DNA of 64,000 nt, from contig NZ_OY762426.1 of assembly GCF_963665675.1 (NCBI RefSeq), positions 2,294,001-2,358,000 of the forward strand, written 5' to 3'. Positions 40,888 to 51,027 of this stretch are shown piece by piece; the first letter of the stretch is position 1; each line of letters starts with the position of its first letter. The translations under genes were made by a program, and so were the position numbers. A model generated the notes under the pieces. It saw only the letters and a list, made by a program, of their open reading frames with translations. It had not been told where the DNA came from and searched no databases. Source of the DNA: an uncultured Methanolobus sp. Its GTDB lineage: Archaea; Halobacteriota; Methanosarcinia; Methanosarcinales; Methanosarcinaceae.

Positions 40888-41526
40888 ATGATTGATATGC
40901 ATACTCATTCTATTTTCAGCGATGGTGAGCTAATCCCGAGTGAACTCGTGCGAAGAGCTGTAGTTCATGGATACAGGGCAATAGGCATTACGGATCACGC
41001 AGATTTCACTAATGTTGAACATATTATCAAGAACGTGAGCAAGGCAAAGTATCTTGAAGATGAGCTTGATATCCAGGTAAAGGTAGGTGTGGAAATCACC
41101 CATGTACCACCACGTAAGATCGCTCCTCTTGCAAAGATGGCTAAAGATCTTGGTGCGGAGATTGTAGTGGTTCATGGTGAAACAATAAATGAGCCTGTAA
41201 TGCCTGGAACAAATGCCGCGTCAGTTGAACTTGCAGATGTGGATATTCTCGCACACCCGGGTTTTATCACTATAGAAGAAGCTGAAACTGCCCGCGAGAA
41301 TGATGTTTGCCTGGAAATTACCGCAAGGAACGGTCACAACAGGACAAATGGTCATGTTGCAAGGATTGGAATGGAAGCTGGTGCAACCCTTGTGGTTGAC
41401 ACGGATGCCCACAGCCCAGGTAATCTCATCACAAGGGAATTTGCCCTGAAAGTTGCAATGGGTGCCGGGTTAACAGAGAAACAGGCACAGGATGTGCTTA
41501 ATAACTCGACGCGTTTCCTGGAATAA
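40888..41526 (+). CDS. PHP-domain phosphoesterase (HisJ-like)
   Basis: A 212-residue polymerase/histidinol phosphatase-family protein. Metal ligands appear in MHTHS (~4-6), GITDHAD, HGET, LAHPG and DTDAHSPG. Start MIDMHTHS is chosen because GACGAGGT lies upstream and the first ligand motif follows at once. The archaeal family includes histidinol phosphatase candidates, but the substrate is open. It is 18 bases ahead of the cyclase-family gene. Confidence 0.86.
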   Translation: MIDMHTHSIFSDGELIPSELVRRAVVHGYRAIGITDHADFTNVEHIIKNVSKAKYLEDELDIQVKVGVEITHVPPRKIAPLAKMAKDLGAEIVVVHGETINEPVMPGTNAASVELADVDILAHPGFITIEEAETARENDVCLEITARNGHNRTNGHVARIGMEAGATLVVDTDAHSPGNLITREFALKVAMGAGLTEKQAQDVLNNSTRFLE

Positions 41527-41544
41527 TCTTTTCTTTTTAGATCA

Positions 41545-42207
41545 ATGCAGTTCAAGGTAAGAGATATAACTACCGGGATTTCCACAAAGACTCCGGTATA
41601 TGAAGGCGATCCGTTCCCTGTATTTGAAAAAATATCTTCGATTGAGAAAGATGGCTTTGTGGTCACTAAAATGAGTATTGGAACGCACACTGGTACTCAT
41701 ATAGATGCACCTTCACATTTGTATGAAGGTGGCCGATCAGTTGCTGAAATTGATCCGGGATCATTGATGGGAAGAGCTGTTCTCCTGGACCTTTCTTTAG
41801 CTGATGGCCCGATTACTGATGCCGAACTCGAAAAGGTTTATATGCCCTATTCAGGGGAAAGCGTAGACATTCTTCTTATAAAAACACGGAACTGTTCAGA
41901 GTGTCAGGACAGAAGTCCGCATTCAGGCAGAACACTTGCGGCGACTGCAGGAAAATGGATATCTGAGAATGGTTTCAGTGTAGTAGGTGTTGACACACTT
42001 TCAGTTGACGAGGACGCTTCTTTGCTTAATCATCATCTTTTTTTGAGTAATGGTATCAACATTGTGGAATTCCTGAACTTGAAGGATGTACAACCAGGTA
42101 TCTACTTCTTTATCTGTCTCCCATTAAAACTGGAAGGGTGTGATGGTGCACCTGCGCGTTCTATTCTAATAGAAGACATTTCATTATTTGATAATTCATC
42201 TGAATGA
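41545..42207 (+). CDS. Cyclase/kynurenine formamidase-like hydrolase
   Basis: A 220-residue cyclase-family metal hydrolase with the zinc signature HTGTHIDAPSH (~49-59) and the later GVDTLSVD stretch. The family cleaves amide or lactone-like substrates, such as formylkynurenine and isatin. There are no tryptophan-degradation genes nearby, so the substrate is unknown. Likely cotranscribed with the PHP gene. Confidence 0.85.
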   Translation: MQFKVRDITTGISTKTPVYEGDPFPVFEKISSIEKDGFVVTKMSIGTHTGTHIDAPSHLYEGGRSVAEIDPGSLMGRAVLLDLSLADGPITDAELEKVYMPYSGESVDILLIKTRNCSECQDRSPHSGRTLAATAGKWISENGFSVVGVDTLSVDEDASLLNHHLFLSNGINIVEFLNLKDVQPGIYFFICLPLKLEGCDGAPARSILIEDISLFDNSSE

Positions 42208-42423
42208 ATATAACTGTTCTTTTTACGGGATGATTTAAATATAAGTATATTTATATTTGGTTATGCAATTATGTTAGTGATGTTAATAGCATGATATCTA
42301 TATTCACTCGTCAAAAATATTAAATAACAGAATTAATATAGTATAACTCGCAATATAATCCTGTAACACGATTGCTAAAACGTTTCATGAGGGAATCGCA
42401 CGAAAGCAAATCAGAGACATTTA

Positions 42424-43302
42424 ATGCACAGGGATGACCGTGCACAGGTAGGTATAGGTACCCTTATCATTTTTATATCCATGGTGCTTGTGGCAGCTGT
42501 AGCGTCTGCTCTTTTGATCAAGACCTCTGGAGTACTTCAGCAGAAGGCATCGCAAACCGGTCAGGAAACAACACGTGAGGTTGCTTCCAATATGCGTATT
42601 GACCGTGTTGAAGGTGAACGTGGGACCTACACTACGGTTACTGTTACAGGTGGCACACCTTCATCTACTGCTCTAAACTGTTCTAAAGGTGGAATGATTG
42701 AATGGATCTCTTCTTCAGGAGCTTTCAACATTTCTGTAGATGGTGGCGATGCCACAGAAGTGGGAGATGGTTCTTATTATGAACATCGATTTCCTCGATC
42801 AGGGTCACACAATTTTACGGTAACCGGTACTTCTGGTACAACAACAGGCACAGTGACTGTCAGCGACCTCGTAGATTATGGTGAGATCACAAAGCTGCAC
42901 ATTTCTGTGTCACTTGGGCCGGGTAGTGAGGATGTTGACCTGTCACAGCTTATCATTTATCTTTCAGATGGAAGTCATGTAGCCAATGTGCGATATGATA
43001 CTGCTGATGAAGAGGATGATGTTCATTTACCAACAGATGAGTATTTCTCAGTAAGTTCAATACGTACTCGTGATCAAAGTGTTTTCAAGGGCACGCAGCC
43101 TGTATTAAGAACAGGTGACATAATGGAAGTTGTAGTTGACATCAGGAGAGTATTCCAGGCAGATGATGAGGAATATGAGGGCTTAGCCCCAAGGACCGAA
43201 GTCTCATTCCAGGTAAGACCTGAAGCTGGTGCCCTTGTAGTTTTCGACTTCACAACTCCGGGCGCATACTTCGATGAGAAATACATTCTGTTAAGGTACT
43301 AA
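42424..43302 (+). CDS. Archaellin (archaeal flagellin) with inserted domain
   Basis: A 292-residue archaellin. The class III signal [12 protein letters not shown] with prepilin-type cleavage before QVGIG and the hydrophobic core helix (~9-35) are typical. The standard fold resumes at [22 protein letters not shown]. Between DRVEGER (~60) and that block (~155) lies an extra ~90-residue beta-rich, Thr/Gly/Ser-rich segment with a [12 protein letters not shown]...[15 protein letters not shown] pattern. I see no other archaellum gene in the window, so this is an orphan. Confidence 0.88.
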   Translation: MHRDDRAQVGIGTLIIFISMVLVAAVASALLIKTSGVLQQKASQTGQETTREVASNMRIDRVEGERGTYTTVTVTGGTPSSTALNCSKGGMIEWISSSGAFNISVDGGDATEVGDGSYYEHRFPRSGSHNFTVTGTSGTTTGTVTVSDLVDYGEITKLHISVSLGPGSEDVDLSQLIIYLSDGSHVANVRYDTADEEDDVHLPTDEYFSVSSIRTRDQSVFKGTQPVLRTGDIMEVVVDIRRVFQADDEEYEGLAPRTEVSFQVRPEAGALVVFDFTTPGAYFDEKYILLRY

Positions 43303-43331
43303 TACCTGAAAATTGAAAATAACAAGAATTT

Positions 43332-43386
43332 ATCAGGAAAACACGTAATAACTTTAGAGCCAGTAAAGTTATGATGTCTTCCTGAT
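43332..43386. terminator. Double-stem hairpin between convergent genes
   Basis: Outer arms ATCAGGAA/TTCCTGAT (43332-43339, 43379-43386) enclose an inner stem TAACTTTA/TAAAGTTA (43349-43356, 43364-43371). It separates the archaellin and hydantoinase-family stops and can serve both. Confidence 0.6.
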
Positions 43387-43409
43387 TTACATTTATTTTG
43401 AACAGGTTT

Positions 43410-45458
43410 TTATTTTCCAGAATACGAATCTTCAGCAGAGCGGGAGCTGATTGCTTTTTTGCGCATGTAGTCAGGAATTACATCCTTTTCCACGACAAGT
43501 TTGGATGTACCTATACCAACTACGATTACTTTTGTCTCGACAGGTTCCTCGCCTTCTCTTACCATGAGTTCCTTCCTGGTGACCTCTATCTCAACTTCGT
43601 CTTTTCCATAACCAGCTGCTTTCATGTAATCCATTATTATTTCCTTGCCGGTGCTTCTGGCATAATCAAAGGCCTGGACATAGTCGGGGAATATCTCTCT
43701 TCCTTCCGGAGTGAACACAAAGTAACTGATTACCTCTTTTGCGTTCTTAAGTTCCTCATCTGTGACCTCCTCACCTGTAATTGGCGCAAAGTCTTTCTTG
43801 ATAAGAACCTCTACGCGCTTGATACCTTTTCCAACAAGTGCACCAACGGCATTACCGACATCAGCATGCTCAGGAACCACTATGTTTGCATCAATGAGTT
43901 TTTCCATCTCTTCCTTGTATGCGACAACAGGTCCACCCAGCAGGATAACCGGTGTTTCCACTTTAAAGCGTGTGTAGTTTTCACCTGAAAGCATCTGGTC
44001 GATGACAGGCTGGGAAATTCCATCCACAAGATAAGATATAAGGTCAGATGCCATATTCTTTGCAACCTTTTTCTTTACCATGGTGGCAATTTCTTCCTTT
44101 GTTATTCTTAGTTGTTTGGCAATTTTTTCAGCTCCCAGTATGGAAGCCTCTGTTTCCCAATTATTAAACTCTCCAAGTACATGAAGTGCATCTGTAGGTG
44201 TGAAACCGATGGATTGCACAAGACGTTTCTGGATAAGTCCATCAAGTGCACGAATACTTGGTTGCTTTTTCAGGCGCTGGAATATGTCAACGTATGATAC
44301 TGGTGTTCCCTGAATTACATCAAATATCTCTTCCTCGGTTCTGGTAAGCTCCAGAGGCTTGAGACCAGTTCGAACAAAGAATTTTGTTGGTTGGACATTT
44401 TCACAGAGCAGTTTTCTGGATGGTGATTTTGACTCCTTGAACCTGTCAAGGAAACCCTGGTACAGGGTTGCTGCACGGCAAAGCGGGATGACTCTTCTGG
44501 GACCAATGTAGAATTTCTGGTCCTGCATCCATACGTGACTGTCTCCGCCGGTTGCGGAAGTTTCCATCCTGATGGCTTTGACCATTGTTTTCCAGCCGCC
44601 AACAACTGCACCATGGTCACTGAGTTCAGGTACTCCATCTCTGATAAGTGCAACATCAGTGCTGGTTCCACCAACGTCAACCATTGCACATGTATCATAT
44701 TTTGTCAGGAAAGAAGCACCTACAAGACTTGCAGCGGGTCCTGAAAATATAGATTCTATGGGGCGTTCAAGAGCTTCTTCCATTCCAACAACGGATCCGT
44801 CACACTTGAGCATGAGCAAATTTGCATCCATACCTCTTGATTTTATATCCTGCATGATTGACTGGATGAATTTGTGTGTGATCGGCAGAAGCTGTGCATT
44901 CAGGTAAGCAGTAATAGCCCTGTCGTATGCACCAACCTCCTGGGAGAGTTCGTGTCCGCAGACAACTGGAAGACCGGTAAGCTCACGGATAATTTCCTTG
45001 ACGCGGAGTTCGTGCTCTGAATTACGGTTGCTGAAGAATGATGAAACTGAAAATGCTGCAACATGGTCTTTTACTTCAAGAGCAAAGAGCTTAACACCCT
45101 CTTCATCAAGAGGTGCTGCTTCTTCACCGTTACTGGTGTGCCCACCATCAAGCTGGACATAGTATTTGGCCGGAAATCCTTCTTTTGGAATTACATAGTC
45201 ACCGACAAGGATAACACCAACAGGGAAGCCTGTGTCTTCAAGTATTGTGTTTGTGGACAGAGTGGTTGAGACTGAAACCAGCTTCACATCCTGCAAATAT
45301 TCAGAATTCAGCGAATCTATTACCTGCTTTATTCCGCCAATCGGATCAGGATACGTGGTAAGCATTTTTGTGGCATCCATTATCATGCCATCCGAATCAC
45401 GGATAATTACACCGTCTGTAAAAGTTCCACCGGCATCAATGCCCAAACTGTATTGCAT
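43410..45458 (-). CDS. Hydantoinase/oxoprolinase-family protein
   Basis: A 682-residue protein of the HyuA/oxoprolinase A family. The N-terminal phosphate motif GIDAGGTFTDG and the later VDVGGTSTDVALI (~265) are the actin-like ATP sites. The family includes ATP-dependent hydrolases and carboxylases of cyclic amides or ketones, normally with a HyuB partner. No HyuB gene is seen here, so it acts alone or does something else. Some relatives occur in methanogens near corrinoid methyltransferases. Substrate unknown. Confidence 0.87.
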   Translation of the reverse strand: MQYSLGIDAGGTFTDGVIIRDSDGMIMDATKMLTTYPDPIGGIKQVIDSLNSEYLQDVKLVSVSTTLSTNTILEDTGFPVGVILVGDYVIPKEGFPAKYYVQLDGGHTSNGEEAAPLDEEGVKLFALEVKDHVAAFSVSSFFSNRNSEHELRVKEIIRELTGLPVVCGHELSQEVGAYDRAITAYLNAQLLPITHKFIQSIMQDIKSRGMDANLLMLKCDGSVVGMEEALERPIESIFSGPAASLVGASFLTKYDTCAMVDVGGTSTDVALIRDGVPELSDHGAVVGGWKTMVKAIRMETSATGGDSHVWMQDQKFYIGPRRVIPLCRAATLYQGFLDRFKESKSPSRKLLCENVQPTKFFVRTGLKPLELTRTEEEIFDVIQGTPVSYVDIFQRLKKQPSIRALDGLIQKRLVQSIGFTPTDALHVLGEFNNWETEASILGAEKIAKQLRITKEEIATMVKKKVAKNMASDLISYLVDGISQPVIDQMLSGENYTRFKVETPVILLGGPVVAYKEEMEKLIDANIVVPEHADVGNAVGALVGKGIKRVEVLIKKDFAPITGEEVTDEELKNAKEVISYFVFTPEGREIFPDYVQAFDYARSTGKEIIMDYMKAAGYGKDEVEIEVTRKELMVREGEEPVETKVIVVGIGTSKLVVEKDVIPDYMRKKAISSRSAEDSYSGK

Positions 45459-46020
45459 TTTGGTTCACTCCTTTCAAGTAAGAATTAACTTCACAATTGA
45501 TGATGTAAAAAACAATGGTTTTGCAATATTTAAGCATTACCACGCCATGCCGGACAAAAGAGAATGTAAGAAGGATTTTTAGGTTCTGTAGAAATCCTGT
45601 TTATATGAGTGACACAAACTTCGCTCCTTTCATTTCCACAAAACACTCTGCACTCTTAAAACAAAGTAACCATCCGCCGAAGGCGGCGTATTTCCATTCT
45701 GCTATAGAGAAATATATTGCATTTATATTGATAATTCTACAGAAGGGTTGCGAAGAAAATATCAGGGTATTAAGCAGATCATTTTGTTTCATTATTTGGG
45801 AAACACCGGCTTCGCCGGACCCTTCGGGATCACTCAAGTTATTCATGACCCTGATATATCGATTTGCAAACTGGTAACAACATACTATCCGCTACTGTGC
45901 AGAAAACAGTTGCAATCATTTCAGTTTTCAGTCATTGTATGACACTAAAAAAAAGCTTTTTTAAGATACGGAAAAAAGGATTTGGTTGGAAAAAATCATA
46001 AAATCCATATGTTTTCTCTT
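45459..46020. other. Intergenic region with GC-rich palindromes
   Basis: No convincing gene: the open frames at 45515-45877 (+) and 45601-45846 (-) lack ribosome sites and resemble no protein I know. It holds the second CGCCGAAGGCGG hairpin near 45674 and another, CCGGCTTCGCCGG, near 45805. Promoter elements for the hydantoinase-family gene should lie just above 45459. Confidence 0.55.
45674..45686. repeat. GC-rich hairpin, copy 2
   Basis: The core CGCCGAAGGCGG preceded by AAGTAACCATC matches the element at 30392-30404 with its left flank. Position is accurate to a few bases. Confidence 0.5.
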
Positions 46021-47169
46021 CTACTCATATGTTTTCTTAAGCATAAGAACCATTATTCCCGGCTTTGAAGGCTTCATAGGGTTCTGGAAAAAATCCATTT
46101 CAAGACTTGGACTCCCGAACATCTCATTATTGACCCTCTCGGTTATTTCGTCGAGTATCATTTTGTAGGATATGCAATGGGGATCTACATCTTTAATTTC
46201 TCCGCCTGTTGGCGTTATGGCATTGTAAGGACAGCCGCCTCTGCAGTATTCTATATGGGAGCAGTCCTTACAGTTCTGGTCCACATAATCTTTGTAATCA
46301 AACATGAGCTTCCATGCGTCGGATTTTGAAAGTTCTTCAATGCCAGGGCGGTCGTGGACATTGCCCATTACGTATTCCGGCATGCCTACAAAACGATAGC
46401 AGGGATATATACTTCCGTCAGGTCCGACTGCTAAGACATCTCCCATGCAGTCCACGAAAGTGCAGACCGCGCCTTTTCCACTAAACACGCCTTTACATAG
46501 GTGATCGATGTTCATGACCTCTATCTTGTCCATATTTTCCAGATACTTATCCAGAAGGTAGATCAGGAGCCTGCCGTATTCTTCCGGGTCAAGAGCCCAT
46601 TTTTCGGGCTCGTCGCCACGTAAAGATGGAAGGGCTGGGTGGAACTTGAGGGTCCATCCATTTTCCAGATAGAAATTGAATATGTCTTCTCTGAATTTTT
46701 CGGAGTGAGAGGTGAAAGTTGTGATGAATCTAACGGAAAGTCCGTGTTTCTTTGCTATCTCGTAACCACGTATAGTTTTATCGTAGTATCCCTCTCCTCT
46801 CTGGAAATCATTAAGCTCTTTAGGCCCATCAAGACTGGAGCCAATAGGAATTTTATATTCTGCAAAAATCTCAGCTATTTCGTCTGTCATTTTCCAGAGG
46901 TTGGTCTGTATGGCGAAAGCCACATTCTTTGGCTTCACTCCTTCTGCAAGGATTGGTAAAGCTTCCCTGTAGAAATCTGCGCCCGCCAGGAGCGGTTCTC
47001 CTCCATGGAAAGTGAAAGTAACCGAATCTTCTCTGAAATCCTTGAGCCATTCGACGACTTCCTTTATAGTCTCAATGCTCATTATTGGAGATTTCTCTTC
47101 GGAGCTCCAGCAGTAATTGCAGTTACCAGGACAACCCAGGGTAGGGATTAGCATCACGTGAAAAGACAT
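46021..47169 (-). CDS. Radical SAM/SPASM enzyme, peptide-modifying type
   Basis: A 382-residue enzyme. The radical SAM cluster is CPGNCNYC (Cys13, 17, 20). The C-terminal SPASM region has YPCYRF, CKDCSHIEYCRGGCP and a late Cys, for extra iron-sulfur clusters. It resembles anaerobic maturases that modify peptides or sulfatases, and possibly the methanogen-specific putative peptide-modifying group (TIGR04083). No small precursor gene is obvious within 200 bases on either side. It lies downstream of mcrA behind a terminator, so it is probably a separate unit. Confidence 0.82.
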   Translation of the reverse strand: MSFHVMLIPTLGCPGNCNYCWSSEEKSPIMSIETIKEVVEWLKDFREDSVTFTFHGGEPLLAGADFYREALPILAEGVKPKNVAFAIQTNLWKMTDEIAEIFAEYKIPIGSSLDGPKELNDFQRGEGYYDKTIRGYEIAKKHGLSVRFITTFTSHSEKFREDIFNFYLENGWTLKFHPALPSLRGDEPEKWALDPEEYGRLLIYLLDKYLENMDKIEVMNIDHLCKGVFSGKGAVCTFVDCMGDVLAVGPDGSIYPCYRFVGMPEYVMGNVHDRPGIEELSKSDAWKLMFDYKDYVDQNCKDCSHIEYCRGGCPYNAITPTGGEIKDVDPHCISYKMILDEITERVNNEMFGSPSLEMDFFQNPMKPSKPGIMVLMLKKTYE

Positions 47170-47333
47170 TTTGATAGCACCTTTTTTTGATTTTCTTCAA
47201 GGTTTCAAATTATTAGTAGTTTTCTAAGAGCTCTTTTTTTCATATGTCTGTGGGTGAATAGTTCTTTGAATACGGGTTTTATCAGGTAAAGAAGAACAAG
47301 ACAAGATGAGAACTCAGGGTAATAAATCAGTAA

Positions 47334-47371
47334 TCAAAAAAGAGTAAGTGGCAGGCATTAAGCCTGCACTT
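47334..47371 (-). terminator. Terminator of the mcr operon
   Basis: On the minus strand, ten bases past the mcrA stop, a stem GCAGGC/GCCTGC (extended by AAGT/ACTT with one bulge) is followed by a run of six T's. A typical end for the highly expressed operon. Confidence 0.7.
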
Positions 47372-47380
47372 GTTTTAAAA

Positions 47381-49099
47381 TTATTTTGCTGGAATGATGA
47401 GTGATCTCTCACCAGCAGGCTCGAACTCTCTGAGAGCTCCTCTTGCGAACTCCTTCCTTGGCTTTGTGAAGTCGAATGGGAGGAGGTCGTCTGCGAAGCA
47501 GATCTTGACGAGTGGGTTAACTGCGTATGCGTCTCCACGACCAGCGTGTGCACCGGAAGTGATTGCAGAGTATCCACCCTGGTGACCTACGTTCATTGCG
47601 TAGTTAGGGTAGTTTGGTCCACGCAGTTCAACAGCAAGACCTTCGTCAGACTGGTATGAGAGTACGTTTGTAGCACCACACTGGTCCTGCAGGTCGAATC
47701 CGAAGAAACCGAGTCTTCCTAGTGCTTCCTTGTGGAGGTACATGCTGAGGTACCATCCGGAAAGACCAGCGTTTCCGTTTCCTGTTGCGATTGAAACAGC
47801 GGAACCGGCTGCTGCTGAAAGACTTGTTGCTCTCTGTGATCCACCAAAGTGGTCTTCGAGGGTTGTTGGGTACTTCTCGTAGTTCTCGATACCGTAGATG
47901 GTGGACTCTGTTGCGATGTCCTTTACTACCTCGAGGTTTGCCTTGATCTTGTTGTCTGTACCCTTGTTTGCTGCACCGTCGTACTTGTCATTGATGTAGT
48001 CAACGTTGTAGTAGAGGTTGTCATCAAGGATGTTGTTACAGTATGCTGCTGTTGCGTACTGGGTGAAACCTACACCACCGGACATGTATGACCCGAGCCA
48101 GATCTGGTCGTAAAGCATACATCCCGCACCGACTACTTCAAGGGCTACGTGTGCCGGGTCTTCTGCGTCTACACGACTTGTCTGTACGATATCTGCCATG
48201 TGACCGAATGGAATTCCTCCAGGCTCGTTTGGTGCACGTGCACGTCTTGCCGGAAGCATTTCTCCCATCTGGATTACACCAGCGTGCTTTGCTGCGTATG
48301 AAAGGTCAGCTACTGCTGCTTCACCAGCACACATGCTGTATGCTGAAATGAATGACATACCGACCTGCATAGCCATCCACCTGCTTGTCTGACCACCATC
48401 TGTGGTTCTGCTGACAATTGTTGGGATGTGTGCTGCCTGGAATGAGGTCTTACCGATAGCTGCTTTGAGCTGCTCTGCCTGCTCTTCAGGGAATGCCTTG
48501 TTGATGTCAATGAGGAACTGGCTATCGATCTCGTCTGCAAGTTCATCGTCACCGGTGAACATCTTGACGTAACAGTCATCTACAAGAGCTGGGTGTGTTT
48601 CGACCATGTGTTCCTGGACAACTGCTCCACCAGGAAGTGCGTGGTTGAGTGTCTCAAGGTAGTGGTTGATTGTTTCTGGTGTGACTTCGATACCGAGCCT
48701 CTTCTCAAGGGTCTCGTGTGCCATGTCCATACCGACAATGATTGTCCTTCTGATGTCGTCCCACATCTGCTGCATTGCTGCGTTGTTGACGTAGTGAAGG
48801 TCGTCAAGTTCTACCATGTCATCTGTTCCGGAAAGGAAAGATGGTGTGAGTGCTCTCTGACCGAGTGGTATACCACCACAGTGCATCATTGGGTTGTAAC
48901 CGACAAGTCCTCTCTTCTTTGCGAGTTCCTGACCTGCCTTTTTCATCTCTAATTTACGTGGGTTCTGATCTACACCAAGTCTGTAGTACTCTACGGTCTT
49001 GTCTGTGATCTCTCCACCGTTCATCTTGTTAGTACCGTGTTCTTTCGTGTACTTGATTTCCATGTGTTTTGCAAACATTCTCTTTCTATCGTCTGCCAT
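47381..49099 (-). CDS. mcrA: Methyl-coenzyme M reductase alpha subunit
   Basis: A 572-residue catalytic subunit of methyl-coenzyme M reductase, which makes methane with cofactor F430. Start MADDRKRMF has an almost perfect GAGGTGAT site; the longer frame is not used. Known modification sites can be placed: methyl-His in AAKHAGVIQ, 5-methyl-Arg in [12 protein letters not shown] (the Mmp10 target), methyl-Gln in [10 protein letters not shown] and thioglycine in [18 protein letters not shown]. Length is normal. Last gene of mcrBDCGA. Confidence 0.99.
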   Translation of the reverse strand: MADDRKRMFAKHMEIKYTKEHGTNKMNGGEITDKTVEYYRLGVDQNPRKLEMKKAGQELAKKRGLVGYNPMMHCGGIPLGQRALTPSFLSGTDDMVELDDLHYVNNAAMQQMWDDIRRTIIVGMDMAHETLEKRLGIEVTPETINHYLETLNHALPGGAVVQEHMVETHPALVDDCYVKMFTGDDELADEIDSQFLIDINKAFPEEQAEQLKAAIGKTSFQAAHIPTIVSRTTDGGQTSRWMAMQVGMSFISAYSMCAGEAAVADLSYAAKHAGVIQMGEMLPARRARAPNEPGGIPFGHMADIVQTSRVDAEDPAHVALEVVGAGCMLYDQIWLGSYMSGGVGFTQYATAAYCNNILDDNLYYNVDYINDKYDGAANKGTDNKIKANLEVVKDIATESTIYGIENYEKYPTTLEDHFGGSQRATSLSAAAGSAVSIATGNGNAGLSGWYLSMYLHKEALGRLGFFGFDLQDQCGATNVLSYQSDEGLAVELRGPNYPNYAMNVGHQGGYSAITSGAHAGRGDAYAVNPLVKICFADDLLPFDFTKPRKEFARGALREFEPAGERSLIIPAK

Positions 49100-49109
49100 T
49101 ATAATCACC

Positions 49110-49859
49110 TCAGTTCTCCGGCTTGAATCCGTATGTGGTTCTCTGGTCGAATACTCTGTGTACCCATTCGATGACTTCTGCGTCATCTCTGAATGCTACA
49201 TTGTCGACACGGTAGATGGTGGTCCTCTTTGCTGCCTCTTCAGGGGACATTGGTTTGCCGAGGTTTACCTTCTTGTCGATAGGTCTTCCTACCTGGTCCT
49301 TGTGCATAATGATTACATCGCCTTCTTTTCTGCACCTGTCGAGCATGTCAAACATTACACCGTCTTCAGGAAGTCTGAGTGAGTGACCGTGTACTGTTGC
49401 GCCTCTAAGACTTGCGAGTGCCGGGCAGGTCATTTCAGTTTCCATCTGGAACTTTGCGATCTCTTCCATGTCTCTCTCACGAGCTTCAACGACCTGACGA
49501 CCGGAAAGTGTACCTGGGTCGACACCTCTGAAGTTGATTGCTGCGTTGTATGATCTGAAGTATGGTACTGATGGACCGTTGTACATTGAGTCAACGAACT
49601 GTACATACCTTACCCTGTCACCAGCTTTTGCACCTGGTGTTGGTTCTACCATTTCTCTGACTGAACACTCTGGCTCGCCCATTTCTGCGAGTGGTGGGTG
49701 TGTGCTTGGGTAGTCGCTACCTGGTGCACGGTGTCCGAGAACAAGTGTCAGGTCATCGTCGGAAATTTCTCTGAGTTTCTCGACTTTACCAGACATGTGT
49801 TTTCTTCTGTTTTCAGCAACGGATGTTGCTCCTGGATAATATTGTGGTTCATATGCCAT
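49110..49859 (-). CDS. mcrG: Methyl-coenzyme M reductase gamma subunit
   Basis: A 249-residue gamma subunit, which lines the active site together with alpha and beta in the alpha2beta2gamma2 enzyme. The N-terminal [16 protein letters not shown] and the [18 protein letters not shown] block are typical. It lies ten bases before mcrA. Confidence 0.98.
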   Translation of the reverse strand: MAYEPQYYPGATSVAENRRKHMSGKVEKLREISDDDLTLVLGHRAPGSDYPSTHPPLAEMGEPECSVREMVEPTPGAKAGDRVRYVQFVDSMYNGPSVPYFRSYNAAINFRGVDPGTLSGRQVVEARERDMEEIAKFQMETEMTCPALASLRGATVHGHSLRLPEDGVMFDMLDRCRKEGDVIIMHKDQVGRPIDKKVNLGKPMSPEEAAKRTTIYRVDNVAFRDDAEVIEWVHRVFDQRTTYGFKPEN

Positions 49860-49871
49860 AATTATTCACTC

Positions 49872-50474
49872 CTAATTCTCTAATGATCTCATTGTGGTTT
49901 TCACGGCTTTCACGAGTTCGTTCAGTTTTTCCCTCGAACATGATTCGCCTCGTGTAACTCCTGTCACAATTTCCATTACCCTTCCCTTTGCTAAAATATC
50001 ACTATTTTTTGGTTTAACAAGCCGTGTCTTAACTCCTGCCATTGCAAAATCCTCAAAATCAACAAGAGTTTGGCAAACAACTACTGCAGGAACATCGGCC
50101 TGTTCAAGAATTGCCTTTACTTTTCTGACCACATGGTCCCTGATATTTCCTGTGTGGATCACAGCAACTTTGTGTCTGTTGATCTGTGCTATCTCTTCAG
50201 GACTCATTCCAAAAGAGCCGGAACCCATATTGGTGTCCGGAACACCTGATCCTGTGTTAAGCACAAGCACACTAACCTGTATTTCCTCACGGCGCATGCC
50301 ATATGTGAGTTCACAGACGGGTTTTGTGATATGTCTTCTTCCCGGGCTCATTGCAACTGCAATCACATCAGGTCTTCCTGTCTCAGAAAGAGTACCTCGC
50401 TGTGCAAGTCCTCCTCCACGGCCAAGACCCATTCCGTGCCTGCAATCTACAACCTGTGTTTCCCGGTCAAACAT
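49872..50474 (-). CDS. mcrC: Methyl-coenzyme M reductase operon protein C
   Basis: A 200-residue McrC with the DCRHGMGLGRGGGLAQRGT N-terminal stretch. McrC has been found in the ATP-dependent activation complex of the reductase and is not part of the final enzyme. It lies between mcrD and mcrG, the standard order. Confidence 0.97.
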   Translation of the reverse strand: MFDRETQVVDCRHGMGLGRGGGLAQRGTLSETGRPDVIAVAMSPGRRHITKPVCELTYGMRREEIQVSVLVLNTGSGVPDTNMGSGSFGMSPEEIAQINRHKVAVIHTGNIRDHVVRKVKAILEQADVPAVVVCQTLVDFEDFAMAGVKTRLVKPKNSDILAKGRVMEIVTGVTRGESCSREKLNELVKAVKTTMRSLEN

Positions 50475-50482
50475 GTTATCAC

Positions 50483-50977
50483 TTATTCCATGTCATCATG
50501 TCTTAGTATGCACACTGGCTGATTCTTCAGTTTTCCTTTTGGATCTGTCATTCCAGTCATTATAGGATCAGCGCCAGGTCCGCGTTTTGCGTAATCACTG
50601 ACAGTCTGTCTTCTTGGAATGAAATTTCCTTCCCTGAACTCGAAAGGAACTGAAAGAACAGTTTCGCAAACTTCCCTGACCTGCTCTTTTACATCTGCGT
50701 CCACAACTTCCATACGGATGCTGCCAACGTATACGGCAAGTTCCATTGCCTGGCCTGCGACTTCAATAACAGCGTTCCCTGGATGATTCACAGGCATTCC
50801 TGTGGCAGGTCCGTAAGGGACGGTCTGGGGAAGTCTGGGGCCATGAACGAACAGCCTTATGATTCCTTCAAGATTAGTGATCTCGGTCAATAGGTTCTGG
50901 GCTGTTTCGGGTTTGAGCAGTCTTGAAGGGAATATTTCAAGCTGCACATAGTTTGCGTCTGAAAAAGTATCGGACAT
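50483..50977 (-). CDS. mcrD: Methyl-coenzyme M reductase operon protein D
   Basis: A 164-residue McrD with the family's LEIFPSRLLKPETAQ start and VHGPRLPQTVPYGPATG block. McrD is an assembly factor that associates with immature reductase, possibly delivering F430. Spacing to mcrC is eight bases. Confidence 0.97.
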   Translation of the reverse strand: MSDTFSDANYVQLEIFPSRLLKPETAQNLLTEITNLEGIIRLFVHGPRLPQTVPYGPATGMPVNHPGNAVIEVAGQAMELAVYVGSIRMEVVDADVKEQVREVCETVLSVPFEFREGNFIPRRQTVSDYAKRGPGADPIMTGMTDPKGKLKNQPVCILRHDDME

Positions 50978-51027
50978 TTTTGTTACCTTTGTGATTATCT
51001 GTGATATTTAAGGAGGGGGTCTGTGTC

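Noticed and set aside
45515..45877. Overlapping open frames on both strands in the gap before the radical SAM gene
   Set aside because: No ribosome sites, the frames run through GC hairpins, and the translations look like random intergenic sequence.
49100..49186. N-terminal extension of McrA by 29 residues
   Set aside because: The extension overlaps mcrG and lacks conservation; a near-perfect ribosome site precedes the internal MADDRKRMF start.
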